Notes under the pieces: generated by a model
Database searches by the model: none
Told to the model about the DNA's origin: nothing
What the model saw: only the letters and a program-made list of their open reading frames with translations
Shown: in pieces, positions 14,336-23,092 of the stretch
How positions within the stretch are numbered: the first letter of the stretch is position 1
Layout of the letters: every line of letters begins with the position of its first letter
From: MED-G116 sp038107835
Lineage (GTDB): Bacteria; Pseudomonadota; Alphaproteobacteria; Puniceispirillales; Puniceispirillaceae
Assembly (NCBI GenBank): GCA_038107835.1
Contig: JAYNHH010000008.1
Span: forward strand, 1-64,000
Reading direction: 5' to 3'
DNA length: 64,000 bases
Program-made: the position numbers and the translations under genes

Positions 14336-15271
14336 ATGCGAAAACTGATAATCGACACGGACCCCGGTCAGGATGATGCGGTTGCCATCCTGCTGGCACT
14401 TGCAAGCCCGGAATTTGATCTGCTTGGCATCACCACTGTCGCCGGCAATGTGCCTCTCGATCTGACCACGATCAATGCCCGTAAAATCTGCGACCTTGCC
14501 GGTCGGCCTGATTGCCGGGTATTTGCCGGCCAGGACAGGCCGCTGGCGCGTCCGCTGGTCACTGCCGAGCATGTTCATGGCCGCACCGGCCTTGATGGCA
14601 CGGACATGCCGCCACCCCAGACCCCGGTGCAGGATTTGCCTGCGGTGACCTTCCTGATCGACAGTATCCGTGAACATCCGGCTGGCGCTGTGACAATTGC
14701 CACCCTTGGCCCCCTGACCAATCTCGGTCTTGCGCTGCAGCAGGCTCCCGATATTGCCGCGCGGATTGGGCAGGTGGTGATGATGGGGGGTGGCTTTTTC
14801 GAGGGGGGCAACATCACCGTTGCCGCCGAATTCAATATCTTTGTCGATCCTGAAGCCGCCGACATCACCTTTCGGTCCGGCATCCCGATCGTGATGATGC
14901 CACTCGACGTAACCCACAAGGTGCTGACCCACCAGAGGCGGATCGAGCGGTTTGCCGACCTTGGCAACGAGACCGGGCGGCAGGTCGCCAATATGCTGTC
15001 CTTTTCAGAGCGTTTTGACGAGGAAAAATACGGCACTGATGGCGGGCCGCTGCACGATCCCTGCACCATTGCCTGGCTGCTGGCACCCGATCTGTTTTCC
15101 GGGCGGCATTGCAATGTCGTCATTGAAACCGCTTCGGAACTGACGCTTGGCATGACGGTGATCGACTGGTGGCGGGTGAGTGACAGGGAGCCCAACGCGC
15201 ATGTCATGCGTGATGTCGATGACGAGGGTTTCTTCGCCCTTCTGACCAGTCGGCTTGCCGCATTACCGTGA
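14336..15271 (+). CDS. inosine-uridine-preferring nucleoside hydrolase
   Basis: Hydrolyses ribonucleosides to base and ribose for purine/pyrimidine salvage. The calcium-binding DTDPGQDDA motif is at residues 7-15. EFNIFVDPEAA and the late GPLHDPCTIAW, which supplies another calcium ligand and the His near the nucleobase, complete the family pattern. 311 residues, typical length. No signal peptide, hence cytoplasmic. Monocistronic; the ATG follows a GGTGGG-like purine stretch. Base specificity cannot be told from sequence. Confidence 0.93.
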   Translation: MRKLIIDTDPGQDDAVAILLALASPEFDLLGITTVAGNVPLDLTTINARKICDLAGRPDCRVFAGQDRPLARPLVTAEHVHGRTGLDGTDMPPPQTPVQDLPAVTFLIDSIREHPAGAVTIATLGPLTNLGLALQQAPDIAARIGQVVMMGGGFFEGGNITVAAEFNIFVDPEAADITFRSGIPIVMMPLDVTHKVLTHQRRIERFADLGNETGRQVANMLSFSERFDEEKYGTDGGPLHDPCTIAWLLAPDLFSGRHCNVVIETASELTLGMTVIDWWRVSDREPNAHVMRDVDDEGFFALLTSRLAALP

Positions 15272-15390
15272 TTTGACCGGCGTTCCGGTGCTGTCTGGTC
15301 AACTGGTGCTTGCGCCGCAATCCGTCATCTGCACTGCCTGCGCTCCCGCCATTTCACCTTGCAGTCGCCGGAATAACTATCCAATTTAGA

Positions 15391-15441
15391 CTTAAACCTC
15401 GTCTCAAACCTTGTCTCAAACCTTGTCTCAAACCTCGTCTC
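15391..15441. repeat. four tandem copies of a 12-bp unit
   Basis: The unit CTCAAACCTTGT, with C/T variation in the last bases, is repeated four times, in a 287-bp gap between the nucleoside hydrolase gene and a small membrane protein gene. No gene is seen in the gap. The copies are close enough to be slippage products. Confidence 0.85.
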
Positions 15442-15558
15442 AGGGAGCGTCGAACTGGTTTGTCACGGGCAATCGTGAGCGCGCCTTCAACGGTAATGAT
15501 ATTGAGTTTGGTGGCCAAGCTCCCCACATCCCCCCACCATCACCGACCGCTGGCGCCA

Positions 15559-15867
15559 TCACATGAAGCCAAAGACCAGCGAATAGGCGAGCGAGGAAAT
15601 CACTGTAACGCCGATAAAGACCTCGAGACATTTCTCGATCAGGTGGATCTGCGGGCGATAGGCCGCAAGCGCGGGGCCTTTGACGAATTTACGGCTGACC
15701 ACATAGACGATCAATGCGGCAATTGACGCGGTGAACTCGGCGGTTTCAAGCTCTGGATGGTCCGGATAGACATAACGATGCACCAGAAGCATGCCAAAAA
15801 TCAGAAATGGATATGTGAGCTGTGCAGCGCGGCTCTGAAATCCGAAGGAAGATAGGCTGTTACGCAT
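15559..15867 (-). CDS. small membrane protein, three predicted segments (102 aa)
   Basis: Unrecognised. Hydrophobic segments at about residues 18-35 (YPFLIFGMLLVHRYVY), 46-60 (FTASIAALIVYVVS) and 82-100 (CLEVFIGVTVISSLAYSLVFG). ATG 15867 is chosen because GTTGAGGA precedes it; the open frame upstream to 15999 encodes a polar stretch that does not fit. Divergent from the ABC exporter at 16130, with a 262-bp gap that holds no other gene I can support. Confidence 0.7.
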   Translation of the reverse strand: MRNSLSSFGFQSRAAQLTYPFLIFGMLLVHRYVYPDHPELETAEFTASIAALIVYVVSRKFVKGPALAAYRPQIHLIEKCLEVFIGVTVISSLAYSLVFGFM

Positions 15868-16129
15868 GATGACGGTCCTCAACTCAACTTCGGGGTGGTG
15901 CTGAAACCAACCCGGGCCGCCGCCAGTCTGCCAAAAAACAAACCTGCTGGATACGCAAAATGCGTGATGCCATTCCGGCGCGGGGCGGCCCATGGACATT
16001 TCGATCGGCTTTTGGCTGGCATCTGTCGATTGAAACTGTCGGCGTTAAACACTATCTAGACCCAACGCGTAGGTGCGCGGAAATCCGCCCCTTGCCCGTT
16101 ACCAGCCCGGCTCTGCCACAGGAATTTTT

Positions 16130-17050
16130 ATGCCCCCCATTGTTTCCATCCGCGACCTTCGCAAATCCTATGCTGACGGGGGTGAGGCGCTGAAAGGCGT
16201 GTCACTCGACATCGAGGAGGGGGAGATCATCGCCCTTCTCGGGCCAAATGGCGCTGGCAAGACGACGCTGATCTCGACGGTCTGCGGCATTACCTATGCC
16301 AGCAGTGGCAGCGTGTCGGTAGCTGGGTATGACATCACCGCCGATTACCGCAAGACACGCGCCATGATCGGCCTTGTACCGCAGGAGATCACCCTTGAAT
16401 CCTTCCAGAAGGTCAGGGACTCGCTGCATTTCTCGCGCGGTCTGTTCAACAGGCCACGCGATGAGGCGCTTGTCGATTCACTGCTGAAAAAACTGTCCCT
16501 GTGGGACAAGCGTGATGCCCGCAACATGACGCTGTCCGGGGGAATGCGCCGCCGGGTGATGATTGGCAAGGCGCTCAGCCACCAGCCACGGATCCTGTTT
16601 CTGGATGAACCGACTGCTGGCGTCGATGTCGAACTGCGCAAGGATATGTGGGACATCGTCCGCGAGTTGAAGGAGGATGGTGTGACCATCATCCTGACAA
16701 CACATTATATCGAGGAAGCCGAGGCGATCGCCGACAGGGTGGGGGTGATCAATGGCGGTGAGATGCTGCTGGTCGAGGAAAAAAACACGCTGATGCAACG
16801 CATGGGTGCCAAAACCATGCGCATCGACCTGCACCAGCCAATTAGTGAAATCCCGGCGACGCTTGCCAGCTATGATCTGCGCCTTGCCGCCGAGGGGGAC
16901 GCGCTGTTCTACACCTATGACACGCGCGGTGAGCGCACCGGCATTACCCGGCTCCTGACAGACATCAATGGCGCTGGTCTTGGCCTGCGCGACGTGCAGA
17001 CATCGCAAAGCTCGCTTGAGGACATCTTTGTCGATCTGGTGAAAGGATAG
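16130..17050 (+). CDS. ABC-2 type exporter, ATP-binding protein (YadG-like)
   Basis: Energises export through the permease encoded 5 bp downstream. It has Walker A GPNGAGKTT, signature LSGGMRRRV, Walker B ILFLDEPTAGVD and H-loop TTHYIEEAE. The C-terminal ~75 residues after the ATPase core are the usual regulatory extension of ABC-2 ATPases. ATG 16130 is preceded by ACAGGA; the longer frame from 16073 lacks a ribosome site. 306 residues. Substrate unknown; the YadGH family is implicated in polysaccharide or lipid-linked export, and a sugar epimerase follows. Confidence 0.92.
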   Translation: MPPIVSIRDLRKSYADGGEALKGVSLDIEEGEIIALLGPNGAGKTTLISTVCGITYASSGSVSVAGYDITADYRKTRAMIGLVPQEITLESFQKVRDSLHFSRGLFNRPRDEALVDSLLKKLSLWDKRDARNMTLSGGMRRRVMIGKALSHQPRILFLDEPTAGVDVELRKDMWDIVRELKEDGVTIILTTHYIEEAEAIADRVGVINGGEMLLVEEKNTLMQRMGAKTMRIDLHQPISEIPATLASYDLRLAAEGDALFYTYDTRGERTGITRLLTDINGAGLGLRDVQTSQSSLEDIFVDLVKG

Positions 17051-17054
17051 GCTG

Positions 17055-17816
17055 ATGAATCTATATGCAATCAGGGCAATTTACATGTTCGAGATGGCGC
17101 GCACCTTCCGCACCATCGTCCAGAGCATTGTCTCGCCAGTTATTTCCACCTGCCTGTATTTTGTCGTGTTTGGCACGGCCATCGGTTCACGCATACAGCA
17201 GGTGGAGGATGTGCCCTATGGCACCTTCATCGTTCCCGGTCTGATCATGCTCTCGGTGCTGATGCAGAGCATGACCAACGCCTCGTTCGGCATCTATTTT
17301 CCAAAATTCATGGGAACAATCTATGAATTGCTGTCAGCGCCGGTCTCTGCCCTCGAGGTGGTCATTGCCTATGTCGGCGCGGCGGCAACCAAGGCGCTGA
17401 TGATCGGGCTGATCATTCTAATGACGGCGCATCTGTTTGTGCCGATTGAAATCCTGCATCCTGTCTGGATGCTGTCATTTCTGGTGCTGACCTGTGTGTC
17501 CTTCGCGCTGTTCGGGTTCATCATCGGTATCTGGGCAAAGAATTTCGAACAGCTCAACCTCATCCCAATGCTGATCATCACGCCACTTGTCTTTCTTGGA
17601 GGCAGTTTTTATTCAATCAGCATGCTGCCGCCCATCTGGCAGAAAATCACCCTGTTCAATCCGGTGGTTTATCTGATATCAGGGTTTCGGTGGTCGTTCT
17701 TTGGCACAGCTGACGTTGCGGTTGCGATCAGCCTGTCGGCCATTGCCGGTTTCATGCTTGTCTGCATGGGCATTGTCTGGTGGATTTTCAAAACGGGCTA
17801 TCGCCTGAAATCATAG
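17055..17816 (+). CDS. ABC-2 type exporter permease (YadH-like)
   Basis: Membrane partner of the preceding ATPase. 253 residues with six hydrophobic segments and the conserved ABC-2 region around LIITPLVFLGGSFYSISMLPPIW and NPVVYLISGFRW. The operon continues to a UDP-sugar epimerase 12 bp later, which hints at a role with a cell-surface glycan, although this is only context. Confidence 0.92.
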   Translation: MNLYAIRAIYMFEMARTFRTIVQSIVSPVISTCLYFVVFGTAIGSRIQQVEDVPYGTFIVPGLIMLSVLMQSMTNASFGIYFPKFMGTIYELLSAPVSALEVVIAYVGAAATKALMIGLIILMTAHLFVPIEILHPVWMLSFLVLTCVSFALFGFIIGIWAKNFEQLNLIPMLIITPLVFLGGSFYSISMLPPIWQKITLFNPVVYLISGFRWSFFGTADVAVAISLSAIAGFMLVCMGIVWWIFKTGYRLKS

Positions 17817-17828
17817 GAATCTCAATCC

Positions 17829-18845
17829 ATGAAGGTCTTGATCACAGGGGCGGCTGGCTTTATCGGAATGCATTGTGCGCTCCGTCTGCTGGAACGTGGT
17901 GATCAGGTCATCGGAATTGACAATCTGAATGACTATTATGATGTCGCGCTGAAAGAGGCGCGACTCGCCCGGCTCATGCTACATGCCGGCTTCAGCTTCA
18001 CGCGCGCCGCCATTGAGGACAGACCCGCGATGGACAGTGTTTTTGCCGACACGCGCCCTGACCGTGTGATCAATCTGGCGGCACAGGCCGGTGTCCGCTA
18101 TTCGCTGGAAAATCCCCACGCCTATGTCGAGGCCAATCTGGTTGGCTTTATGAATATTCTCGAGGGCTGCCGCCATCATGATATTGCCCATCTGGTGCAT
18201 GCCAGCTCATCGTCGGTCTATGGCGGCAATGCCACGATGCCCTTCGGTGAATCGCATAATGTCGATCATCCGATCAGCCTCTATGCCGCAACGAAGAAAT
18301 CGAATGAGCTGATGGCGCATACCTACAGCCATCTCTATGGATTGCCAGTCACCGGCCTGCGCTTTTTCACCGTCTATGGGCCCTGGGGTCGGCCGGACAT
18401 GGCGCTGTTCAGATTTGCCGATGCGATGCGGGCTGGCCAGCCGATCGATGTCTATAATCATGGCCGGATGATTCGTGATTTCACCTATATTGATGATGTT
18501 GCCGAGGGGGTGATCCGCGTTCTCGACAAGCCGGCAACGGCCAATCCCGACTATGATCCGCTGCATCCCGATGCGGCGACGGCTGCGGCTCCCTTCCGGC
18601 TGTTCAACATCGGCAATGGCCAACCGACGCCGCTGATGGATTACATCGGCGCGCTGGAACGCGCGCTTGGCATCAGCGCCAGCATGAACATGATGGAGAT
18701 GCAACCGGGCGATGTGCCAGCCACCAGCGCTGATACCTCTGCCCTGCGCGACTGGGTAGGCTTTGCCCCCGACACCAGGGTCGAGGATGGGGTTGCCAGA
18801 TTTGCCGAATGGTATTTGAATTATTATGGTCGCAACAGCGCCTGA
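17829..18845 (+). CDS. NAD-dependent UDP-sugar epimerase, UDP-glucuronate 4-epimerase-like
   Basis: Extended SDR enzyme interconverting UDP-glucuronate and UDP-galacturonate or a related pair. It shows TGAAGFIGMH at residues 6-15, IDNLNDYYD, SSSSVYGGN and catalytic Y-x3-K in YAATKKSNE, FFTVYGPWGRPDMA and DFTYIDDVAEG. These match the LspL/CapI branch closely. 338 residues. In one operon with the ABC-2 exporter, consistent with capsule or lipopolysaccharide precursor supply. Confidence 0.9.
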   Translation: MKVLITGAAGFIGMHCALRLLERGDQVIGIDNLNDYYDVALKEARLARLMLHAGFSFTRAAIEDRPAMDSVFADTRPDRVINLAAQAGVRYSLENPHAYVEANLVGFMNILEGCRHHDIAHLVHASSSSVYGGNATMPFGESHNVDHPISLYAATKKSNELMAHTYSHLYGLPVTGLRFFTVYGPWGRPDMALFRFADAMRAGQPIDVYNHGRMIRDFTYIDDVAEGVIRVLDKPATANPDYDPLHPDAATAAAPFRLFNIGNGQPTPLMDYIGALERALGISASMNMMEMQPGDVPATSADTSALRDWVGFAPDTRVEDGVARFAEWYLNYYGRNSA

Positions 18846-18911
18846 CCGGCATCCGGACAGGCCTGTGGCGGCGGCGCTGACTTTAACCAGCAGACAAGTG
18901 AGACGACACCC

Positions 18912-19679
18912 ATGCCAGCACCATTGAACAGACTGAAACAGGCGCTTGCAGAGGGGCAGCAGACGATTGGCTGCTGGCTTGTTCTGGGCGATTCCTATGC
19001 CGCTGAAATAGCTGCAGGCGCAGGCTTTGACTGGTGCGTGATCGACAATGAACATGCGCCGAATGATATCCGTTCGACCCTTGCCCAGCTGCAGGCGCTC
19101 GGCCAGACGCCAACAAGCGCTGTCGTCCGTCCGCCGATTGACGAGACCTATCTATTGAAACAGTTTCTGGATATCGGCTGTCAGAGCTTTGTCGTGCCGA
19201 TGGTTGAGAGCGCGGCCCAGGCGGCCGAGATGGTGCGCGCGACACGCTATCCGCCCGCGGGTGTGCGCGGTGTTGGCGCGTCGACAGCACGCGCCTCCGG
19301 CTTCAATACCCATGCCGACTATCTGCACACCGCTAATGACCAGATCTGTCTCTTTGTTCAGGTTGAAAGCCGGGCAGGGCTTGCCGCGCTACCGGATATT
19401 CTGGCCGTCGAGGGGGTTGATGGCGTTTTCATCGGCCCTTCCGACCTCAGCGCCGATCTCGGCTTTCTTGGCAATCCGAATGCGCCGGAGGTGGTAGCGG
19501 CCATTGACGGTGCGCTTGATGCCATCGCCGCTTCTGGCAAGGCGTCTGGAATCTTTGCCGTCGATCCGGCAGATGCCGAACGCTATCTGGCCCGTGGCGT
19601 CAGCTTTGTTGCTGTTGCCTCTGACATCAACAGCATGGCAACCGCCCTGCGCCAGACGGCCGGCCGGTTTCGGCAGTAG
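18912..19679 (+). CDS. HpcH/HpaI family class II aldolase
   Basis: Metal-dependent aldolase that splits 2-keto-3-deoxy or 4-hydroxy-2-oxo acids to pyruvate or oxaloacetate and an aldehyde. Seen are FDWCVIDNEH (catalytic His region), the Arg in AVVRPP, VPMVESAAQA with the metal Glu, VQVESRAGL and VFIGPSDLS. 255 residues, as in HpaI. It could serve sugar-acid or aromatic (homoprotocatechuate-type) pathways; neighbours do not decide. 66 bp after the epimerase. Confidence 0.9.
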   Translation: MPAPLNRLKQALAEGQQTIGCWLVLGDSYAAEIAAGAGFDWCVIDNEHAPNDIRSTLAQLQALGQTPTSAVVRPPIDETYLLKQFLDIGCQSFVVPMVESAAQAAEMVRATRYPPAGVRGVGASTARASGFNTHADYLHTANDQICLFVQVESRAGLAALPDILAVEGVDGVFIGPSDLSADLGFLGNPNAPEVVAAIDGALDAIAASGKASGIFAVDPADAERYLARGVSFVAVASDINSMATALRQTAGRFRQ

Positions 19680-19796
19680 CTGGCGACACAGCTGGCCTGC
19701 CATGGTTCGCGCTGGCTGGCTGCGTCGTGCTGTCATCTTGTATGTTCTCGGTCTGTTTCCTACATCATAGTGAGGTAAGACAACGCTTTTGGGGGC

Positions 19797-21371
19797 GTGC
19801 GGGTGAATATTGTCTGGTTTAAGAGGGACCTGCGCGTCTGGGATCATGAAGCGCTTGCCACCGCCGCTGTGGCTGGGCCGGTGCTGCCTCTCTACATAGT
19901 CGAGCCAGCCCTGTGGGCGCAGCCTGACCTCAGCGCCCGACATTATGCGTTTCTCACGGAATCGCTCGAGGCGCTTTCCGCGTCGCTTGCCCGCCTTGGC
20001 CAACCCCTGATCATCCGTACCGGCGATGCCGTTGAAATTCTGGCCGAACTGGCAGCGGCACATGATATCAGCGCAATCTATGCACATCAGGAAACCTGGA
20101 ATGGCTGGACCTATGATCGTGACAGGCGTGTTATCGCATGGGCCAGACGCGCCGAAATCGCGGTTCACGAATTTCAGCAGCATGGTGTGCATCGGGCGAT
20201 GGCCTCGCGCCGCGGCTGGGCGCCGAAATGGGATGCGATGATGCGCCAGCCCGTCACCCCGGTGCCAGATAGGCTCGCCCCTGTGAAGGCTCACACAACC
20301 CCCCTGCCAACAGTGGCCGAACTTGGCCTTGCTGCTGATCCCTGTCCCCAGCGGCAGACGGGTGGGCGGCCTGCCGGCATTGCCCAGCTGAAATCCTTTC
20401 TCGAGGAACGCGGGCGCGGCTATCGGTTTGAAATGTCGTCGCCGGTCACCGCGCCAACCAGCTGTTCCCGGTTGTCGCCCTACCTTGCCTTTGGCTGCCT
20501 GTCGATGCGCGAGGTCTATCAGGCCAGCCAGCGCCGTCGCCAAACCCTGCGCGGGGCAGGTGCGGCTGATCTCGCCACCAACCCCCGGGACAGAACAGGC
20601 TGGCTGAAATCTCTCACCAGCTTCAACAGCCGCCTGCATTGGCACTGTCACTTCATCCAGAAGCTCGAGGATGAGCCGGAAGCCGAATTCCGCGCCTTTC
20701 ACCCTGCCTATCGTGATTGGCACAAAGACACGCCAGACGCGGCGCAGCGCCTGCTTGCCTGGCAGGACGGGCGCACAGGGTATCCGCTGGTTGATGCCTG
20801 TATGCGCGCGCTTGCGGCGACAGGCTGGCTCACCTTTCGCATGCGCGCCATGGTGATGAGCTTTGCCAGCTATCATCTGTGGCTGGATTGGCGCGGTCCG
20901 GCGCTGCATCTGGCACGCCAGTTTGTCGATTATGAGCCGGGCATCCATTACAGCCAGTGTCAGATGCAGTCTGGGATCACAGGAATCAACACCATCCGCA
21001 TCTATAACCCGGTCAAGCAGAGCCAGGATCAGGACAGAGCCGGCCTTTTCATCCGGCAGTGGATTCCCGAACTGGCAGCCATGCCCGATGCACTGATCCA
21101 TACACCATGGCTCAAACCGGCACTGGCACCTGACTATCCGCCACCACTTGTTGATGAAAAGCTGGCCCGCAAACAGGCGGCGGCGCAGATCTATGCCATT
21201 CGCCGCACAGCCACTCACCGCCGGCAAGCTGACCAGGTTGTTACCAGACATGCCAGCCGCCGTGAGGGGGGCATGACAACGCATCGTGACTCTCGCTTGT
21301 CTGGAAAATCGGCTGCAAAAGCGGCTCCATCTGGGCATAAACAGATGGATTTGGGGCTTGAAAGCCCCTAG
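19797..21371 (+). CDS. cryptochrome / deoxyribodipyrimidine photolyase family protein
   Basis: Flavin photoreceptor, probably repairing UV pyrimidine dimers with blue light. The N-terminal photolyase domain begins NIVWFKRDLRVWDHEAL. The FAD domain includes SSPVTAPTSCSRLSPYLAFGCLS, FNSRLHWHCHF, GYPLVDACMRAL, WLTFRMRAMVMSF and YEPGIHYSQ. 524 residues with a basic, low-complexity C-terminal tail after residue ~470. Starts are GTG at 19797 or 19803. Fits a sunlit-surface organism. Whether it repairs CPDs or only signals cannot be told. Confidence 0.9.
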   Translation: MRVNIVWFKRDLRVWDHEALATAAVAGPVLPLYIVEPALWAQPDLSARHYAFLTESLEALSASLARLGQPLIIRTGDAVEILAELAAAHDISAIYAHQETWNGWTYDRDRRVIAWARRAEIAVHEFQQHGVHRAMASRRGWAPKWDAMMRQPVTPVPDRLAPVKAHTTPLPTVAELGLAADPCPQRQTGGRPAGIAQLKSFLEERGRGYRFEMSSPVTAPTSCSRLSPYLAFGCLSMREVYQASQRRRQTLRGAGAADLATNPRDRTGWLKSLTSFNSRLHWHCHFIQKLEDEPEAEFRAFHPAYRDWHKDTPDAAQRLLAWQDGRTGYPLVDACMRALAATGWLTFRMRAMVMSFASYHLWLDWRGPALHLARQFVDYEPGIHYSQCQMQSGITGINTIRIYNPVKQSQDQDRAGLFIRQWIPELAAMPDALIHTPWLKPALAPDYPPPLVDEKLARKQAAAQIYAIRRTATHRRQADQVVTRHASRREGGMTTHRDSRLSGKSAAKAAPSGHKQMDLGLESP

Positions 21372-21401
21372 CCTTGGTGTAGAAAGCGCCCGGAGTTTCA
21401 G

Positions 21402-22196
21402 ATGACAGATCATCTCCCACAAGCCCGTCTTGTTGAGCGCCTGTTGCCGGCCGTTTACGAGGCAGGAACGGCGATCATGCGGATCTACGCAGATGGTGTT
21501 GTTGCCAACCGCAAGGCTGATGGCTCGCCAGTTACCGCCGCTGATCAGGCGGGCGAGGATATTCTGCTGGCAGCCCTTGCCAGCACAGCCCCCGGCATCA
21601 CCATCATTTCCGAGGAAAATGCTGCAAGCCACGGCATCAGCCCGCCGGACCGTCTCTTTCTGGTTGATCCGCTGGATGGCACGAAGGAGTTTCTGCGACC
21701 AGATGGGCAGGGCGCCTTTACCGTCAATATCGCGCTGATCGAACAGGGCAGGCCGGTCATGGGTATTGTCTATGCACCGGCGCTGGGCCGCTTGTTTCAC
21801 ACCGGCGATGGTCAAACGCCTGTCGAAATTGCTGGTGACAGGATGCGTACGCTTGCCGTGCGTTCCGCACCATCTGCAGGGCTTACCGCCGTTGCCAGCC
21901 GAACGCACCGCGATTCGGCAACAGATGGTTGGCTGGCGGCCCATGGGATCAGCAAAACAACGGCCATTGCCTCAAGCCTGAAATTCTGTCTTGTCGCGGC
22001 TGGTGAAGCCGATGTCTATCCGCGCTTTGGCCCGACGATGGAGTGGGACACGGCGGCTGGCGATGCGATTTTGCGCGCCGCAGGTGGTCATATGGAGACG
22101 CCGGCAGGTGATGAATTTACCTATGGCAAGCCAGAGTATCGCAACGGACCCTTCATCGCCTGCGGCGGTTTTCGCCCGATCACGGCTTCTGTCTAA
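21402..22196 (+). CDS. cysQ: 3'(2'),5'-bisphosphate nucleotidase CysQ
   Basis: Inositol-monophosphatase superfamily enzyme that removes the 3' phosphate from PAP/PAPS produced in sulfate assimilation. Metal-site motifs: VTAADQAGE, SEEN, DPLDGTKEF (about residues 89-97) and the C-terminal WDTAAGDAIL. The DGTKEF form is typical of CysQ rather than SuhB. 264 residues. Starts 30 bp after the photolyase stop; overlaps the convergent SDR gene by 4 bp. Confidence 0.92.
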   Translation: MTDHLPQARLVERLLPAVYEAGTAIMRIYADGVVANRKADGSPVTAADQAGEDILLAALASTAPGITIISEENAASHGISPPDRLFLVDPLDGTKEFLRPDGQGAFTVNIALIEQGRPVMGIVYAPALGRLFHTGDGQTPVEIAGDRMRTLAVRSAPSAGLTAVASRTHRDSATDGWLAAHGISKTTAIASSLKFCLVAAGEADVYPRFGPTMEWDTAAGDAILRAAGGHMETPAGDEFTYGKPEYRNGPFIACGGFRPITASV

Positions 22197-22930
22197 CCCC
22201 TGCCGATAAACGGCATTTTCGGTGCCATGACGGTGATGAACTGGACATTGGCATCCAGCGGCATCTCGGCCATATGCAGCACCGAGCTTGCGACATGGGT
22301 GACGTCCATCGTTGCCTCGGCGCGGATTGATCCATCCGGCTGCGGTACGCCCTTGGTCATTGGCACCGCCATATCGGTCAGCGCGTTGCCGATATCGATC
22401 TGCCCACAGACGATGTCGAACGGCCGCCCATCCAGTGACAATGTCTTTGTCAGGCCGGTGATTGCATGTTTGGTGCTGGTATAGGGGGTCGATCCGGGGC
22501 GCGGTGCATGCGCTGAAATCGAGCCGTTATTGATGATCCGGCCGCCCTGTGGCTGCTGCGCGCGCATCCAGGCGAAGGCCGCCCGGGCGCACAGGAATGA
22601 TCCGGTCAGATTGATCCGCACAACATCCAGCCAGGTCTCGACATCGGTCTCATCAATGGTCCGGGCCGGGCTGCCGATGCCGGCATTGTTGAACAGCGCG
22701 CCGAGCCGGCCCCATTGTGTTCTGGCAGTGGCAAAGGCGCTCTCGACCGATGCTGTCTCACCGACATCACATGGCAGGATCAGTGCGCGGTCATTCCCAC
22801 CTGCTGTTGCCTCCAGCGTTTCCTGCCGCCGTCCGATCAGCCCAACCTGCCAGCCAGCACCTAAAAAGGCGGTGGCGGTGGCGCGTCCGATGCCGCTGCC
22901 GGCACCTGTGATGATGATTGTCTTGTCCAT
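22193..22930 (-). CDS. short-chain dehydrogenase/reductase
   Basis: Classical SDR (245 aa) with TGAGSGIGRA at residues 8-17, NNAGIG, the catalytic Ser in NNGSISAHA and Y-x3-K in YTSTKHA. It oxidises or reduces an alcohol/carbonyl; substrate unknown. The start at 22930 is the first ATG and gives a normal N-terminus. Divergent from hflX with a 162-bp gap. Confidence 0.92.
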   Translation of the reverse strand: MDKTIIITGAGSGIGRATATAFLGAGWQVGLIGRRQETLEATAGGNDRALILPCDVGETASVESAFATARTQWGRLGALFNNAGIGSPARTIDETDVETWLDVVRINLTGSFLCARAAFAWMRAQQPQGGRIINNGSISAHAPRPGSTPYTSTKHAITGLTKTLSLDGRPFDIVCGQIDIGNALTDMAVPMTKGVPQPDGSIRAEATMDVTHVASSVLHMAEMPLDANVQFITVMAPKMPFIGRG

Positions 22931-23092
22931 GCTGCCCTTGATTCCTCTGCCAACATTCCGATCATAGGCAAATCACCGCTGGCGGTCCATCAATCTGGCG
23001 GCAGGCGCGTCCCCGGGGCTGGATTTTTTACTTTCCTGCCGGCAGATCACATTGTAAAAGTCGGCACCACCGCCAAACAGAAGGGTCTATTT

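Noticed and set aside
18912..19679. HpaI-type aldolase as the missing last step of the lig pathway
   Set aside because: The known aldolase for 4-carboxy-4-hydroxy-2-oxoadipate is of the RraA-like type, and this gene is 29 kb away from the lig cluster.
19389..21944. 851-codon open frame on the minus strand
   Set aside because: It runs antisense to the aldolase, photolyase and cysQ genes, all with clear family motifs. The frame is kept open by G+C-rich third positions and its product shows no recognisable domain.
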